NCBI GenBank assembly: GCA_014529385.2
Contig: CM043952.1
Location: forward strand, 59,503,119 to 59,567,118
Source: Adiantum capillus-veneris
Lineage: Eukaryota; Streptophyta; Polypodiopsida; Polypodiales; Pteridaceae
Reading direction: 5' to 3'
Length of the DNA stretch: 64,000 nt
Shown: positions 38,511-50,852 of the stretch, piece by piece
How the letters are laid out: the number at the start of each line of letters is the position of its first letter
Numbering within the stretch: the first letter of the stretch is position 1
The notes under the pieces: generated by a model
Databases searched by the model: none
Seen by the model: the letters and a program-made list of their open reading frames with translations, nothing else
What the model was told of the DNA's origin: nothing
Translations under genes and position numbers: made by a program

Positions 38511-39082
38511 TTGTAGGCTCGCCCTCCTCTTTGTAGGGATCTTTTTGACTTTGGATGAGCAAGCCCCTTAGTCATCAAGCATGACTAAGCACTTGAAGTA
38601 GGGGGTGTTCCCACAAGCATCTCAGGCAAGATTCTCAAGGCACCTCAAGCACCTTAATCATGCACCAAGTCAAGCACCTCAAGCATGGAGTCAGTCAAGC
38701 ACCTCAAGCATCTTAATCAAGCACCTCAAGCATGACAAGCACCTCAAGCAGGACAAGCACCTCAAGCACGACAAGCACCTCGAGTTTGGGTCGGGTTCCC
38801 ACCTCAAGCTCAACCCTAGCTTACCTAAGGTCAAAGGACTTTTACACACATTATTGGAGGTCTTCAATGAAGCTAACCCTAAGGTATTATGCTCCATTGG
38901 TTAGCCTTGCTCTTGATAGACCATATCCCATTTGGGCCCCTTTACTATTGGCCCCGTGTAGAGATAGATCTCTAAGCACATATGTATATCTTAACACTTG
39001 TTCCCGTTTATTCTCCCACATTAAGTGATCAATTTAATATGAGAAAATCATTTGGGTTGGTTAGATATTAGATTTTATGACA
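37362..39082 (-). repeat. Right (5') LTR of the inner gypsy element
   Basis: It carries a (TG)n tract at 38384-38464 followed by a C run (about 38478-38510), longer than in the left LTR. The primer site lies one base beyond its inner edge. Confidence 0.93.
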
Positions 39083-39087
39083 TGCTA

Positions 39088-42000
39088 AGTGCATACAAAC
39101 TAGGGAAGGATTTACCAATTTCCTTGCATTGTTATTTCATTCTATGCACAAAAGGTGTATATGATACACACGCACAGTAGAATCGGCTACGAGCGTGATG
39201 GGAACGTGTTTCTCCATCACGCGTTCAAGAAAACCGGTTACAGCAGGATAACCAGGTTAGCCAAATTTTAACTTTGTTTGTTTTGCATGTTTTCATGTTT
39301 ACTTTGGAACATGTTGTTTGTAGCGTAAAGCACAGTGCTTTGATAATTCGACATGAAGCAAGGCTTCTCCTGCGTGCCATGCTACTGTCCATTGCTTTGG
39401 CATCAAGGGTATTGGCACGCATGTTTGGGGAACTGGTATGTCCAGCAGTTTTCTCCCATTTTAGGTGTGGTGATATCACGGTATGATGTCCCACTACCAA
39501 TACACGTTGTGCAAGGCACTTCTAGTTTGGGCTCTTACGTTTGAGGCCATCACTTTGGCCATGGGCCTAAGATTATGTATGTACGGCATGCTAGCTAGGT
39601 AGAATCAATTCTACCACCTCAGGAAACATGCTTCCGCTATAACACCAGATCCTTTGTCAAGGACAAGATACGTTCTGGATGGTTTTTGCGTTGCTATCAA
39701 ACCCAACAACCCTTAAAAGAACCTAAAAATTGGACTTAATTCACAGGCAAAGTGCTATCAAAGTGCTATCATTAAGTCACACTAGTGTCGTCACAACCAC
39801 ATACACGATAGGTGGGTCAGTCTGTGACTTGTTTGTGTTTTTCTGTTACCTCTCTCGATGAGAGACTCAAAGCCGAAACTTGTTGCATGCTTATAGGCTA
39901 CGCTGCACGTTAGGCATAAGATGCGTCAGAGCACACAGCTTGGGCACACACTCTAAAAACTTAAGGAAAGTTCCTCAGCCCAGCATGCTCTTCTTCTCTC
40001 GTTCTCTCTTTCTTTAAGGGAAAGAAAATCTTCTAAGAAGCTTTGGATACGTGTTTTGCTCGTGAGTCAGCCTGAGCCAAGGTGCTCTAACTCTCAGCTA
40101 GCACGTGGCTAAGATGCTACTCAAATTAGTCGTCATCGGTTCGTCCATTGAACACTAATTTGCATAAGGGCTATGAGCCACACCGGCTAAGAGCCATTAT
40201 CAGGCCAAGGGTAAGACCCAACGATTGGCATTCTTTGGGGTGATTGTTTTCAAGATTGAACAGATCTACCCAGGGAAGTATACATCGACGTTAATGCATG
40301 AGCAAGAGTCTTGTCATTACGGATGTTTAGGGTGTCCTTTTTGCATTACATGTTTTTAGTGCAACACTCAAGCTGAGTTTTTGATAATCTTCAACTCACA
40401 ACAATTGATCTCTATAAGGAAGTATAGATGCAGCAATCAGTGGTGACATCATGGCTGTCCACACGAGCTAGCCAGTTCACTTGTGTGGATTTCCTGCTCT
40501 CTCTATAGCCCTACGGAGTGTCTATGGACATATTGTTTTGGGGTACGACCCGACGGGTGACTGCTACATCACCCCATAGGCATTGAGGATCACAGTTGAT
40601 CTGCATTGAGGATCACAGTTTGATCTTTCTCAGTTAGACTTTCAAGGAAAGAATTTCGCAATCTACCACGCGGTAGCGGACAAACTCAACTTTTCAAGTT
40701 GATTCCAATCATTATGTACACGGTTAACTATGTTGGTTGCCGTTACCTGCTAGTTGAGCAGTTTCTACAAAGGGTCTTACCAAGGGGTTTGACTCCGCAG
40801 ATTTTAACCAAAGGGGTTGGATTGCGAAGGCAACACCCACGGTTCCCAGTGCAATGTTGTTTTTTTTTCAGGTAGGAGATGTGCTCCTCTCCGTTTGAAT
40901 ACTGGTAAGTGAACATTACGTTCAAACCTCCAGGTACGCATCTATTAATTTGGTGTTATTCCATTTTTCGTACGCTTTGCTTGTTTTTTTTTCAAGACGT
41001 ATAAGTACGCTTGAGCCATGCCAAGGGCATGTCGGCACAAAGTATTTTGGGCCAGGTGTCCAATCTACCTTTTTGCCTTACGCTGTTACGAACCTACTTG
41101 TAGGGTTCGATTTGGCACATGTTGTCACATGGGATACAACATGGTCTAGGAACTCAAGGAGTTTGGTTTAGCCAATGTGGAGCATGATAATGAGGGTCCC
41201 TCTCACTCACATCGCAGAGTGTTTGTAGTTACCTCCACACACAAGTACAACTCATACTTGATGGATGTCACTTTTCCTGGCATCCTTACTTGAGACATAT
41301 TCCACATGTGGAGAATATGAGTCTCTGGGACTGACACTGGCGCCCAATTCGAAATGATGTGTCGCGACGAAGTCCCTAGGTGCTGGTCGCATCCTTTCAT
41401 TAGACCAATTGACGCACACAGTATCACGAACAATTTCAGTGGCCAAAAATTATCGGGTACTAAGTACAGACTTGTTGTGATTACAAGTGCTGTGAAACCA
41501 CCTTAACGGAGGGTCGTTTCTACATATAGCAAAGTATGCTACGTTCATGAGAATGTTTCATGGTTGGTTCCTAGGTGTGACTAGGTTGTCACATTCTATT
41601 ATGGTCCAACTTTTGTTGCAAAGTATGCTACGTTCATGAGACGGTCTCATGGTTGGTTCCTAGGTGTGACCGGGTTGTCACCTTCTATTATGGTCTAACT
41701 TTGTTGCAAGATTTTCACGTAAGTATCGTGGAAAGTCTCGTCATGGAATTGCGGTTTGGATAGATTTGTGTTAAATGCATGCACACTAGGTGTTATGGGC
41801 CCTAGTGTTTAACACAAATTTATTTGGAGCGGCATGCAAATCCATGGACTTTATTCTTTCTGCACCCTTTCTCATTGCTAGTGCAATCTCTCTTGCAGAT
41901 TTCGTATGAATTTACACCCTGCCATACAAGGTGATGGCTGAGTATGGATGTTAGTGATTGGTTGCTGGAACCTTCAATCTACCTTCAACCTAGTTGGTTG

Positions 42001-42708
42001 TCTCCATTCCATATCGAGTATATGGCTGGATACTCAATGGTTGAGTCATAGTTTGTCGTCAGTCGTGGAAGACTGTCTGTAACTGGTTGGGGAAAGTACC
42101 TCACTCTTACTGTTGTTATTCATCCCACGTTGGATGGACAGCTTACAAGTATTCTATTTAGTACTAAAGGATATGCTAAGCGCATAGGTTAGTAAACCGT
42201 GCTAAAGGATCTGCTAAGCGCATACGTTAGCACAATGCATTCTGAATAGGTGATTCTCTCCTTATTCTAGAATTTTCTTAGGTTAGGTTTTCAACTTTGA
42301 ACACCTGTTGTAGTGGGGTTGGATACCGATAGTTTCATAAGTCAAGGACTTAGTAGGTGTGCTGACAGAGTATGTTGGCATGTAACCTTTGTTAGGGGTG
42401 AACATGTGGTTCTGTGTGTTCCAAAATGTTCAGAAGTCTAACATGAGGACACTCCCTATTCTATCTTTCAGTAGCTATGAGCTTTTCAAGATACTTACAT
42501 AATTTATCATGAGTTACCATACGGGTGGTTGCAAAAGGACAACAATGTTGAAAATCAAGATGTTGCTCTTGGTTTCATTGAACCTCCTCACTGCACCAGG
42601 TATCGGTCATATGGACAATTGGCCCGTGTAGAGGATGCCAATAAGGAAAACATTAGTGCTCTTACGAAGATACTACCACTTGTGTTTTCAAGGAAGAAAA
42701 CGCTTCTC
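39088..42708 (+). other. Interior of the 131-bp-LTR element, right part
   Basis: No recognisable retroelement domain or host gene was found in about 3.6 kb. A pair of near-identical 100-bp phrases containing 'gcaaagtatgctacgttcat' occurs at about 41525-41610 and 41617-41702. The last 180 bp before the purine tract form an open stretch ending SRKKTLLQGGSNV, which resembles nothing I can name with confidence. Confidence 0.55.
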
Positions 42709-44485
42709 CAAGGGGGGAGTAATGTCAGGCCAAGGGCAGGGCCAAGGGCCAGGACGGACATGCCGTCAAGGGGCGCTATATTTAGGGTCTAGGAGTCTAT
42801 ATATGGCACGGTTGGGTGGAGAGTTGCATGGTCCAGTCCTCCGTGGTCTCACATGTGGAGCCGCTCCCCCCTCCAAAAGGAATTTGTATTATAGATTCTC
42901 TCATTAAGAGAGACTTGATACAATACAATCTTTGTGTTCCTTGAGACCTCTTTGGCAGTATGGAGATGGAAGCTTCAAACACCAAGCTTTTGCATAATAT
43001 CAACAATCAATCTTAGCTTGAAAATAATCAAGAACTCGTGAACATCATTAGTCTTTGTGTTCCCTAAATCATTTGAGTGCATGAGGATGTATACTTTTAT
43101 GCATCAACTTGTGCCTAAAGCAACAATTAATCTACCTTGCAATACAATTAATCTACTTGAATTAAGTAACAAATATACTTGCAATAAACCATTAGCCTTC
43201 TTGCAATAAGCATAACATGCACTTTGTGGAAAGCATTAACTATCCCAAGCCTCAATCCCAAGACCTCAAACACCTTCGAAGGTGGAGAGAGCTAGCAGGG
43301 AATGAGGGTAGGGAAGAGGAAGAAGAAGTATTCCATAGGAGAAAAAAATTATTCCTCACTTATCATCACTCTTCTTGCTTAGCATACATAATAGCATAGT
43401 AATGAAGATGGAGAAGATGAAAAGCTTAAGCATTGAAGCATAGCTCTTGGTTGGATTTTCATTCCATAGCCAAGAGTGTTGGTGTAGACTCTCAACTTCT
43501 CAAGGAGCTTGGAGAAGAAGATGGAGCTCTTGCACCTTGCCTAGCACACAATGAGAGTGTTTGTGAGTGTGTGTGGGTGAGTATACCCCCTAATCAACCC
43601 CCTAGCTTGCTTGGGTCGACCCCTCCTTGTAGCTCATGCTTGAAGCTCATTGGACCCCTCCAGGCCTAGCCAATCATAAGCAGGAGGCATTACAAGCAGC
43701 AAGGGTAGCCTTGAGACAAGTGTCCCCCCTTTCCCCTTTGAGAGAGAGGGTTAGATAAATGCAAAATCAATTAATTAAATCTCCTAAATCATCATTGGAC
43801 CCCTTGGGTGGCCAACCAATAGGCTTCAGGCACACAATGAGGGCAGCATGAGGAGGAACTTGACAAGTGTCTCTTTTGCTTTCTTTGTACCATGCATGCC
43901 TTGTGTGAGTGTGTGTGTGTTCTCTCTCATCCCCCCTCATGTAAGGATCGCCCCCTCTTTGTAGGGATTGAATCTTTGACTTTTTGACACCTCAACCCCT
44001 CATGCATAGGCCCAGTTCCCACCACAAGATTGGCCCTTAAACACTTTAAGCTTGGATTGGATTCTAACCTCAAGTGCAACCCTAACATCTCAAGCATGTC
44101 AAGCACCTCAAGCATCTCAAGCACCTCAATCATCAAGCACCTCAAGCACCTTAGTCATCAAGCAGGATAAGCACCTCGAGCTGGGTCGGGTTCCCGCGCC
44201 TCAAGCTCAGCCCTAGCTTACCTAAGGTCAAAGGACTTTTACACATATTATTGGAGGTCTTCAATGAAGCTAACCCTAAGGTCTTATCCTCCATTGGTTA
44301 GCCTTGATCTTTGATAGACCATCTCTCATTTGGGCCCCTTTACCAATGGCCCCGTGTTGAGATAGATCTAAAAGCACATGTCTATATCTTAACCCTTGTT
44401 CCCGTTTATTCTCCCACATTAAGTGATCAGTTTAATATGAGAAAATCATTTGGGTTGGTTAGATATTAGTTTTTATGACATGCAG

Positions 44486-46131
44486 AATCGAAGGGAAATG
44501 CTCGGTCATGTGCTAGATGTTGGTTGGGGTAAGTGCCATTGGGATATGTATGCTAAATGCGGCTTTTAACAAGTCATTTGTGGCTTCCGACCTTTGCTTA
44601 TAGGAAGGTGTTATAGTGTGTGAGCAAAATCAGATATCAAGGCCAGCAAATTCAAAAGCTTTGTGTATTTGAGAGCGGCCGCATGGTCGTTTACTATTCA
44701 GGCATCATATCAAGCTCGAAACGATGGACGGTCACTTGCACGATCATGATCAAATATCTCCCCCCGTGGGAAGGCTACTCAAGGTCGAGGGAGTCCAAAA
44801 AAAAGGAAGTTTTTGAAGGTGGTAAGCATGCAGGGACAAAATGAGTGGTCAATGATTGAGAGCAGAAAAGAAGCGCCATCTAGAGAGGCCAAGGGGAGGG
44901 CGCCATCAGAGGAGAGGGCCGACGGTGGCAACGTGACACAGGGGCCAAGGCATAAGGAAAGGTGAGGATGCCAGCTGTAGGGGACGACTCCCTCATGGGC
45001 TAAAGGCCGCCAAGAGGATCCTACCATGGTCTGGAGTAGTGCAGAAGCGGTTGCATGGCAGCGCAGGTAAGAGGGCTCGTCCCCGGAGCAGATAAGGGTT
45101 GGGGGTTTCAAGGGTGGAAGGGCGCCAAGGCTGGGTGCCGAGTACAGAAGTGGGATTGCTGGGGTTAACTCATGAGTTTTTTTCCAGCTCGTGCTCAGAA
45201 CAGAGGGCGTCTAGGGGCATGAGAGGTTGCTAAGGTCGGGAGTTGAGGAGGAGATTGCCTTTGGTGGTTGGCGTGCAAGGCCCCAATTTTTAGCAAAAGA
45301 ATTTTGAAGCCGTATCAGCTGGAGGCTTCCAAGGGAAGCAAAGGGAGGACCATCAACTGCCGGAAAACAGTGCTACAGGGTATTCAAGGGGTAGCCAAGG
45401 AGAGCTGGGAAGGGTGTGTTACCCAAGGAGAGCACTGCAAGGGAAATTGGAAGCTAATAACGAGCAAAGGGGGATCACAGGACAAGTGGAAGCGGTTGGA
45501 TGAAGAGGAAGCCATGAGTAGATCACACAAAAGGGAGTTAAGGACGTCAATCTTTTTGGAAAACCTATCATTGTACACATTCCACTTCAATCTAACCAAA
45601 TCAGCTCTACCGTAATCGCCATAGTCTGGGTGTTTGTATGGATGTTTTTTTTTGTTCCTCTCTCTCTCTCTCCTATGCTTAGGGGTGTGGACCAGATGTG
45701 TGAATCGTTTAGGCAAAGTGGATTTGTAAGATTGTAGACAAACAAACAGGTGTGTGCTAGAAATATTGGAGTCCATTGAATGTGTCATTTTCTAGTGGGT
45801 TATAAATATGTGGATGTTGGGTCTACAAAAGTACATGTAAGCTTGGGGTGATGGTGATCTCGAAGGATCAGAGATTGAAGCTATGATTACATGCTTCGCG
45901 GTTGGGTATGTGCTGTCAGGGTTGGCTGGGTTCGGGCAAGGGAAATAGTCGTTTGCAGATTGTGTATCGAGGTATATTTTTTTGAGGGGATAGGGGTGTT
46001 GTAGAATCACTGGGCTATAGAGAGGCATTCAAATTGTGTGCTGGTGGTTTTTCCATTTTTCCCTTTCCATCTTGTGGTGCCCCCACTAAGGATCCACTGA
46101 TTGCTTCTTGACCAAGTGTTCATGAATCAAG
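44486..46131. other. Stretch with no recognised gene
   Basis: GC-richer than its neighbours around 44880-45260, with purine-rich plus strand. It may be untranslated sequence upstream of the gag-like frame at 46132, but no LTR or primer site was found. Confidence 0.5.
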
Positions 46132-46980
46132 ATGAAGCAGGAGTTTGGTCCAATGTTCAAAGGAGATGAAGATGCAGACGATTGGATTGCCGATTTTGAG
46201 CTATTCATGCTGACAGTACTACGGAGGCCAAGTTATGAAGCAAAGCTCCAAACTCAACCTTTGGTGCTGCGAGGTAAAGAAAAATCTTGGTTCGATGGCT
46301 TAAAGGATGCTTACAAGCAGAATTGGATCGGATTTTGCGAGCAATTTCTTCAAAGGTATCAAAAGGTGGTGTCGGCTTCGGAAGCAGATGCAAAGCTCAA
46401 AGGTTTGCAACAGGAAGTAAGTGCAAATTTCGATGCCTTTGTTGATAGATTTGAAGCTTATTGGGGGGATTTTGTAGCGGCTACCCTAGCAACCAATGCG
46501 GGATATTTTAAGCTGGAAAGGTTTCTATCTTGCTTGCATCCCTATGTTCGTGAAAGAGTAATTTATGAAGATCCAAGAACCTAGGACGAAGCTGTTAGAG
46601 TTGCCAAAGAAAAGAGTTGAAAGATGAAGAAGAAGATGGAGGTAGGATTATTGCAGTCTATAATCACAATAGTCAGTGGACCTAAGCTCAAACAGATGGA
46701 TGAGCATCAAGAGGTAAAAACTTCTTTTCTTATGTGAATTTGATCAAAGCACATGAAGCTGATGCCAGGAAAGAGGAGGTAGAAGAAGTTCCAACCAGAT
46801 CTCAAAAAATACAAAGAGGAAAATTCAGAGTGCCACCCGGTTTGTTTTCTCAAGGGGACAAGGTGATAAGAGGCCCTGAAGAAGAAGTGTTGATTCTAGA
46901 ACCAGCAAACGAGGCAAGAATCAACAAGTTTAGAAGAGGGGACCAAAAGTTCTCAGAGCCCCAGTAGCAGTTTGGACAAA
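46132..46980 (+). pseudogene. LTR-retroelement gag region, isolated and decayed
   Basis: The frame opens MKQEFGPMFKGDEDADDWIA and has FELFMLTVL, SWFDGLKDAY, CEQFLQRYQ and FDAFVDRFEAYWGDF, the helical pattern of the gypsy-type Retrotrans_gag domain. It is followed by charged sequence. No LTRs, primer site or pol were located. It is a broken remnant and differs from the gag of the inner chromovirus. Confidence 0.55.
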
Positions 46981-46984
46981 GATA

Positions 46985-48460
46985 GCATGTGGGAGACGGA
47001 GTCCATGTCTTATAGGTATGAGACTTATGATGTTTTTCATGTAGATGAAGTGGAGAAATATATATACGAGCTGCCAGCTAAAGGTCGAAGAGAAGTATAG
47101 TGTTGCACCTTGTGTGAATCTGCAGGTCGATCAGCCTTCTCTTATGTTGGGTGGTGGTGAGTCCTTGCTAGAAGAAATGTGGTTTGATTGTGCATCCAAT
47201 TTGATTGAAGAGCAAGTTTTTGAGGATGACTTGTAGGAGCTAGGAACAGAAGCTGTGGTAGGTCAAGCTGATTTCTCTATACAAGGGGTGGGGCAACCTT
47301 GCCTTGATGGGCATGTCGAGGTGCACTTTGAAGTTTTGGAGTTGGTTTGTGGCCGTGGAGAGATAGCTCCGGTAGATGACTCTATAGAAACAGATACAGG
47401 TGCAACCTATGAGAGCTAGGTTCCATGCAGAGAGGAAGGTGCCGCCACCCTTGCAGGTGATGAGGTTTTTGAAGAACAGGATGAAGCTCTAGCAGGTCAT
47501 GCTCTTGGGTATGAAAAGGTGTCCTTGGAGCCATTTACAGAGGGTTTGGATACGGGTATGCAAGGCAAACATGTTTGCTTGGCTATGCAGCAGATGGAGG
47601 CAAATGGCAGGGTCTTGCTATTTTATGTGATGCTATGGATACATGCGGTATTGAAGGTTTCTTTATAGGTATCTTTGTGCCAGTTGCGAGGCTTTTTTGA
47701 AGTGGACTATACTATGGAGGGTTCTGTAGAAGATGACATGAGAGCGGCTTATGGTACCAGTGCTTCAAATGATGGAAAGTATGCCTATAGTCGGCATGAA
47801 GACTTATGGATGCACGGTGACAAAACTCCATGCTATAAAGAGCTGAAAGGGTGGCCTCTCTATTGGCCTAAAAGCCAAAAAAGACAAAATCCTTTGATTC
47901 TCAAAGAGACAAAGTTGTTCTACATTAGGTGGAATATATTTCGTACATACAAAACTTTTTTTAATTCTTTCATTAATGTCCTCAAAATTGGCACACAATA
48001 GGCACGCTTGGAGAGGTTGAGAGAGAATACAAAAAATTATAAAACTATAGTTTTTCCATGTGTTTATAATGACCTAAAAACCGCTTTTAAACATCTACTA
48101 TATGCACTTTTTCAAAAAGTTCATTATAAGGAAATACCCCAAGGAGGCTCGTTCGCCAAACATGGAATATGTAACCCTTACACACCTTATGCACACATGT
48201 TTTTGTATTCCACAAGAAAATAAAATTCCTTCTGTTGACTCCGTGTGCTATGTTACATTGACTTTAGTGAAGTCCACAGGTTAAGGCAATCAGAAATACA
48301 CTAATTGCAGTTGTCTGGTTTCTCTTGCACTTTTCTAGCAAGAGGATTTGTCTTTTTAATATCGACTGTTGATCCATTCAATAATTTAGAACTTTGTTCC
48401 ACCACATATCCATGCTTAAAATCGGACATTCTCTCGATGGGAATTCTTATCAAAGCCCAC
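46985..48460. other. Stretch with no recognised gene
   Basis: Short acidic frames (for example 47675-48001, starting MCQLRGFFEVDYTMEGSVED) have no features I recognise. They may be further decayed parts of the retroelement carrying the gag region. Confidence 0.45.
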
Positions 48461-48472
48461 CAATTCTATGGG

Positions 48473-48475
<3 letters not shown>

Positions 48476-48523
<48 letters not shown>

Positions 48524-48535
48524 GGGGAGGGGGGG
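48476..48535. repeat. (GT)n followed by a G run
   Basis: About 30 bp of GT pass directly into about 22 G and, after one A, more G. The TG-plus-C arrangement also occurs in the gypsy LTRs. Confidence 0.9.
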
Positions 48536-48539
48536 AATG

Positions 48540-49211
48540 GGGACTCTCCAAGCAAGGCATTGGCTATTAAATCTAGGTCCACCACTTGTCCAAGCTACAT
48601 TCAAAAATACCAAGGGGCTTTTGATTTAATATCCAAGACAGGTCCAACCCCTTCTTCAACACTATTTCCCGAGGTTTTCCTTAGGCATTGGCTAGTAAAA
48701 CTAAGTCTACCACTTTGTCTAACTAAGCTACAACCTAGTATAGCAAAGGACTATTGGTTTCAAGGTCCACCACTTGTTCAACCTTCCTTCCATTGTAAGA
48801 AGCAGGGACTACTTGAACATTGATAGATGGTGTTTTGATCTCAAGATCCACCACTTGTCCAACCTGCCTTTCATTGAGAAGCAAGGGCTGAACATTAAGA
48901 AGCAAGGTCCTCTACTTGTCTAGTTTGGTTATTGGCCATTAAAACTAGGTCCAACACTTATCCAAGCTACTCTAATATAGCAAAGGGGCATTGGTTTTGA
49001 GCTCCACCATTTGGGGGGGGGGGGGGGGGGGGGGTGCACTACAATTAAAAAAAATCATATCATGGGGATTATTTTATTCTATGCTTTTTCATATTTTTTC
49101 ATACAGAAGGGTATTGGAAAAATATCCTTAAAAAAATTTTACATATTAAATAGGAAAAGGGTCCCTTTTATTGATGCGAATGCATGTGATATATAGATTT
49201 TACATATAGTG

Positions 49212-49249
<38 letters not shown>

Positions 49250-50040
49250 AGCTCCACCACTTGTCCAACCTTGCTTCCATTGAGAGAAGCAAGGTCTATT
49301 TGTACATTCGTAAGCAAGGTCCTACAACACCTCGTGCATTTTCAAGTAAAACTAAGTTCACCACTTGTGAAAGCTAGCACTCAAATATAGCAAGGGTACC
49401 TAGTTTCAAGAACCGTCATGTGGTCCACTACTTGTCCAACCTTGCTTCCATCAAAAGAGGTGAGGGTTACTCAGGCATTGGGAAACAAGATCCTATAGTA
49501 GGCTACCTTGAGAATTGGGCATTCACTATTAGATCCACCACTTGTCAAAGGTACACTCTAATATAGCAGGAGGTTGTGGTTTCAAGATAGAACACTTGTA
49601 CAACCTTGCTTTCGTTGAAAGAAGAAAGGGCTACTTGAAATTGGAAAGGAAGGTCCTACAACAGATCACCTTTGACACAGGGCATTAAAACTAAGTCCAC
49701 CACTTGTACAAGCTATGGTCTGATGAAGAAAGAGGGTTCTGGTTTCAAGAACCACCAGTTAGATCAACACTTGTTTAACATTGATTTCATTGCTAGCTTT
49801 TCATGAATTGGTGTACCAAGGGTGGTTTAATCACAATATCTTTCACTTGTCCAAACTACCTAGATCTTTTTCATTTTTCAACATGGGAAATTTGAACTTG
49901 AGATCCCCCACCAGCCCAATCCAAGCCCCATTGATGCATGGATAGAAGCAAGGCCCACAAATTGGAGAATTGAGAAACAAGGTTAACCACTTGTCCAAGC
50001 TAGACTTAATTAGGCTCATCACATTGAGACTAAGTGGAGT
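48540..50040. repeat. Degenerate minisatellite of 'tccaccacttgtccaa' units
   Basis: The phrase 'tccaccacttgt' or near variants recurs more than ten times, spaced roughly 90-160 bp, alternating with 'aagcaagg' and 'actctaatatagc' phrases. The array is decayed and has no coding sense. It is interrupted at 49013-49248. Confidence 0.65.
49013..49248. mobile_element. 236-bp insert bounded by G22 and C36
   Basis: It starts with 22 G followed by TGCACTACA and ends TATAGTGA followed by 36 C, so the outer bases form inverted repeats. GAGCTCCACCATTT (48999-49012) on the left matches GAGCTCCACCACTT (49249-49262) on the right with one mismatch. It behaves like a small inserted element with an unusually long target duplication, but the family is unknown, and the host array itself repeats this phrase. 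Confidence 0.4.
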
Positions 50041-50049
50041 TATAATGCT

Positions 50050-50850
50050 TATAACCCTCATGTATTTTGAAAAATAGAAATTATAAATCTTTTGTTGAAA
50101 GGGAGTTTATTTCTCACTATTGAGGCGGTTTGGGGCGGGCAACAAGAGAGGCGACCTCTAAACACCCCTCAAAGCTCCTCTGCTGCTCAATTGCAGCTAG
50201 GGAAAACCCCGAGGGATTCACTCTATAAACAAAATGGGACGCCACCTGCGAGCGGACAACTTTGATAAAACCCCTATATACAACTCATATTAGGGAATAT
50301 GACCCCCCTTTCTGCACTTATACGACAATCAATGAAGAAAACTATCATACCCCTATCTTACATATAAAATTTAGGTTTCACATGATCTAACTGAGTAAAG
50401 TAGTCAAAGATTGTGTAGCATAGTGACTGACAACGTACTAAGGAATCACTTATGTTGATAATAGATGGGTATAAGCATGTTAACTTGTCATGCTTTTTGT
50501 GGTAGTTATCATGTGGCAACAAGCATATCTTGTAAGCATAATGAGAGTGTAGATTTTCAACCGTGTGGGAATCCATCGAATATTTCAAAATAGGGAGACC
50601 ACCCTGAATCCACTTTCCTGACCATTTACACAGTGTTACTCTGAGGGGAGTGGGGCAATCAAAATGCGTGGAGAGAAGCGGAGTGGGGCAGTCAACAGGC
50701 ATGCAGAGAAGCGGGACGCAGGGGCCAGAGGTAAGAGGGGCCCAGGGGCCAGAGGTAAGAGATAACCAAGAACAAAGTCGACCCCTGAACTTTCTGTTGC
50801 TTCTTCTCCGTCCTGAAAAACGGTGAAGCTCTCTGATTCCCCAGCATCCC
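50050..50850. other. Upstream region of the plus-strand gene
   Basis: No coding feature is supported. The last 100 bp are pyrimidine-rich ('ctttctgttgcttcttctcc') and lead to the ATG at 50853, so they may be the 5' untranslated region. No TATA box is obvious. Confidence 0.4.
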
Positions 50851-50852
50851 CA

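Noticed and set aside
49035-49050. TGCACTACAATTAAA considered as a CACTA terminus
   Set aside because: It is preceded by a G run and followed by no subterminal repeats; the other end does not give TAGTG followed by a 3-bp duplication.
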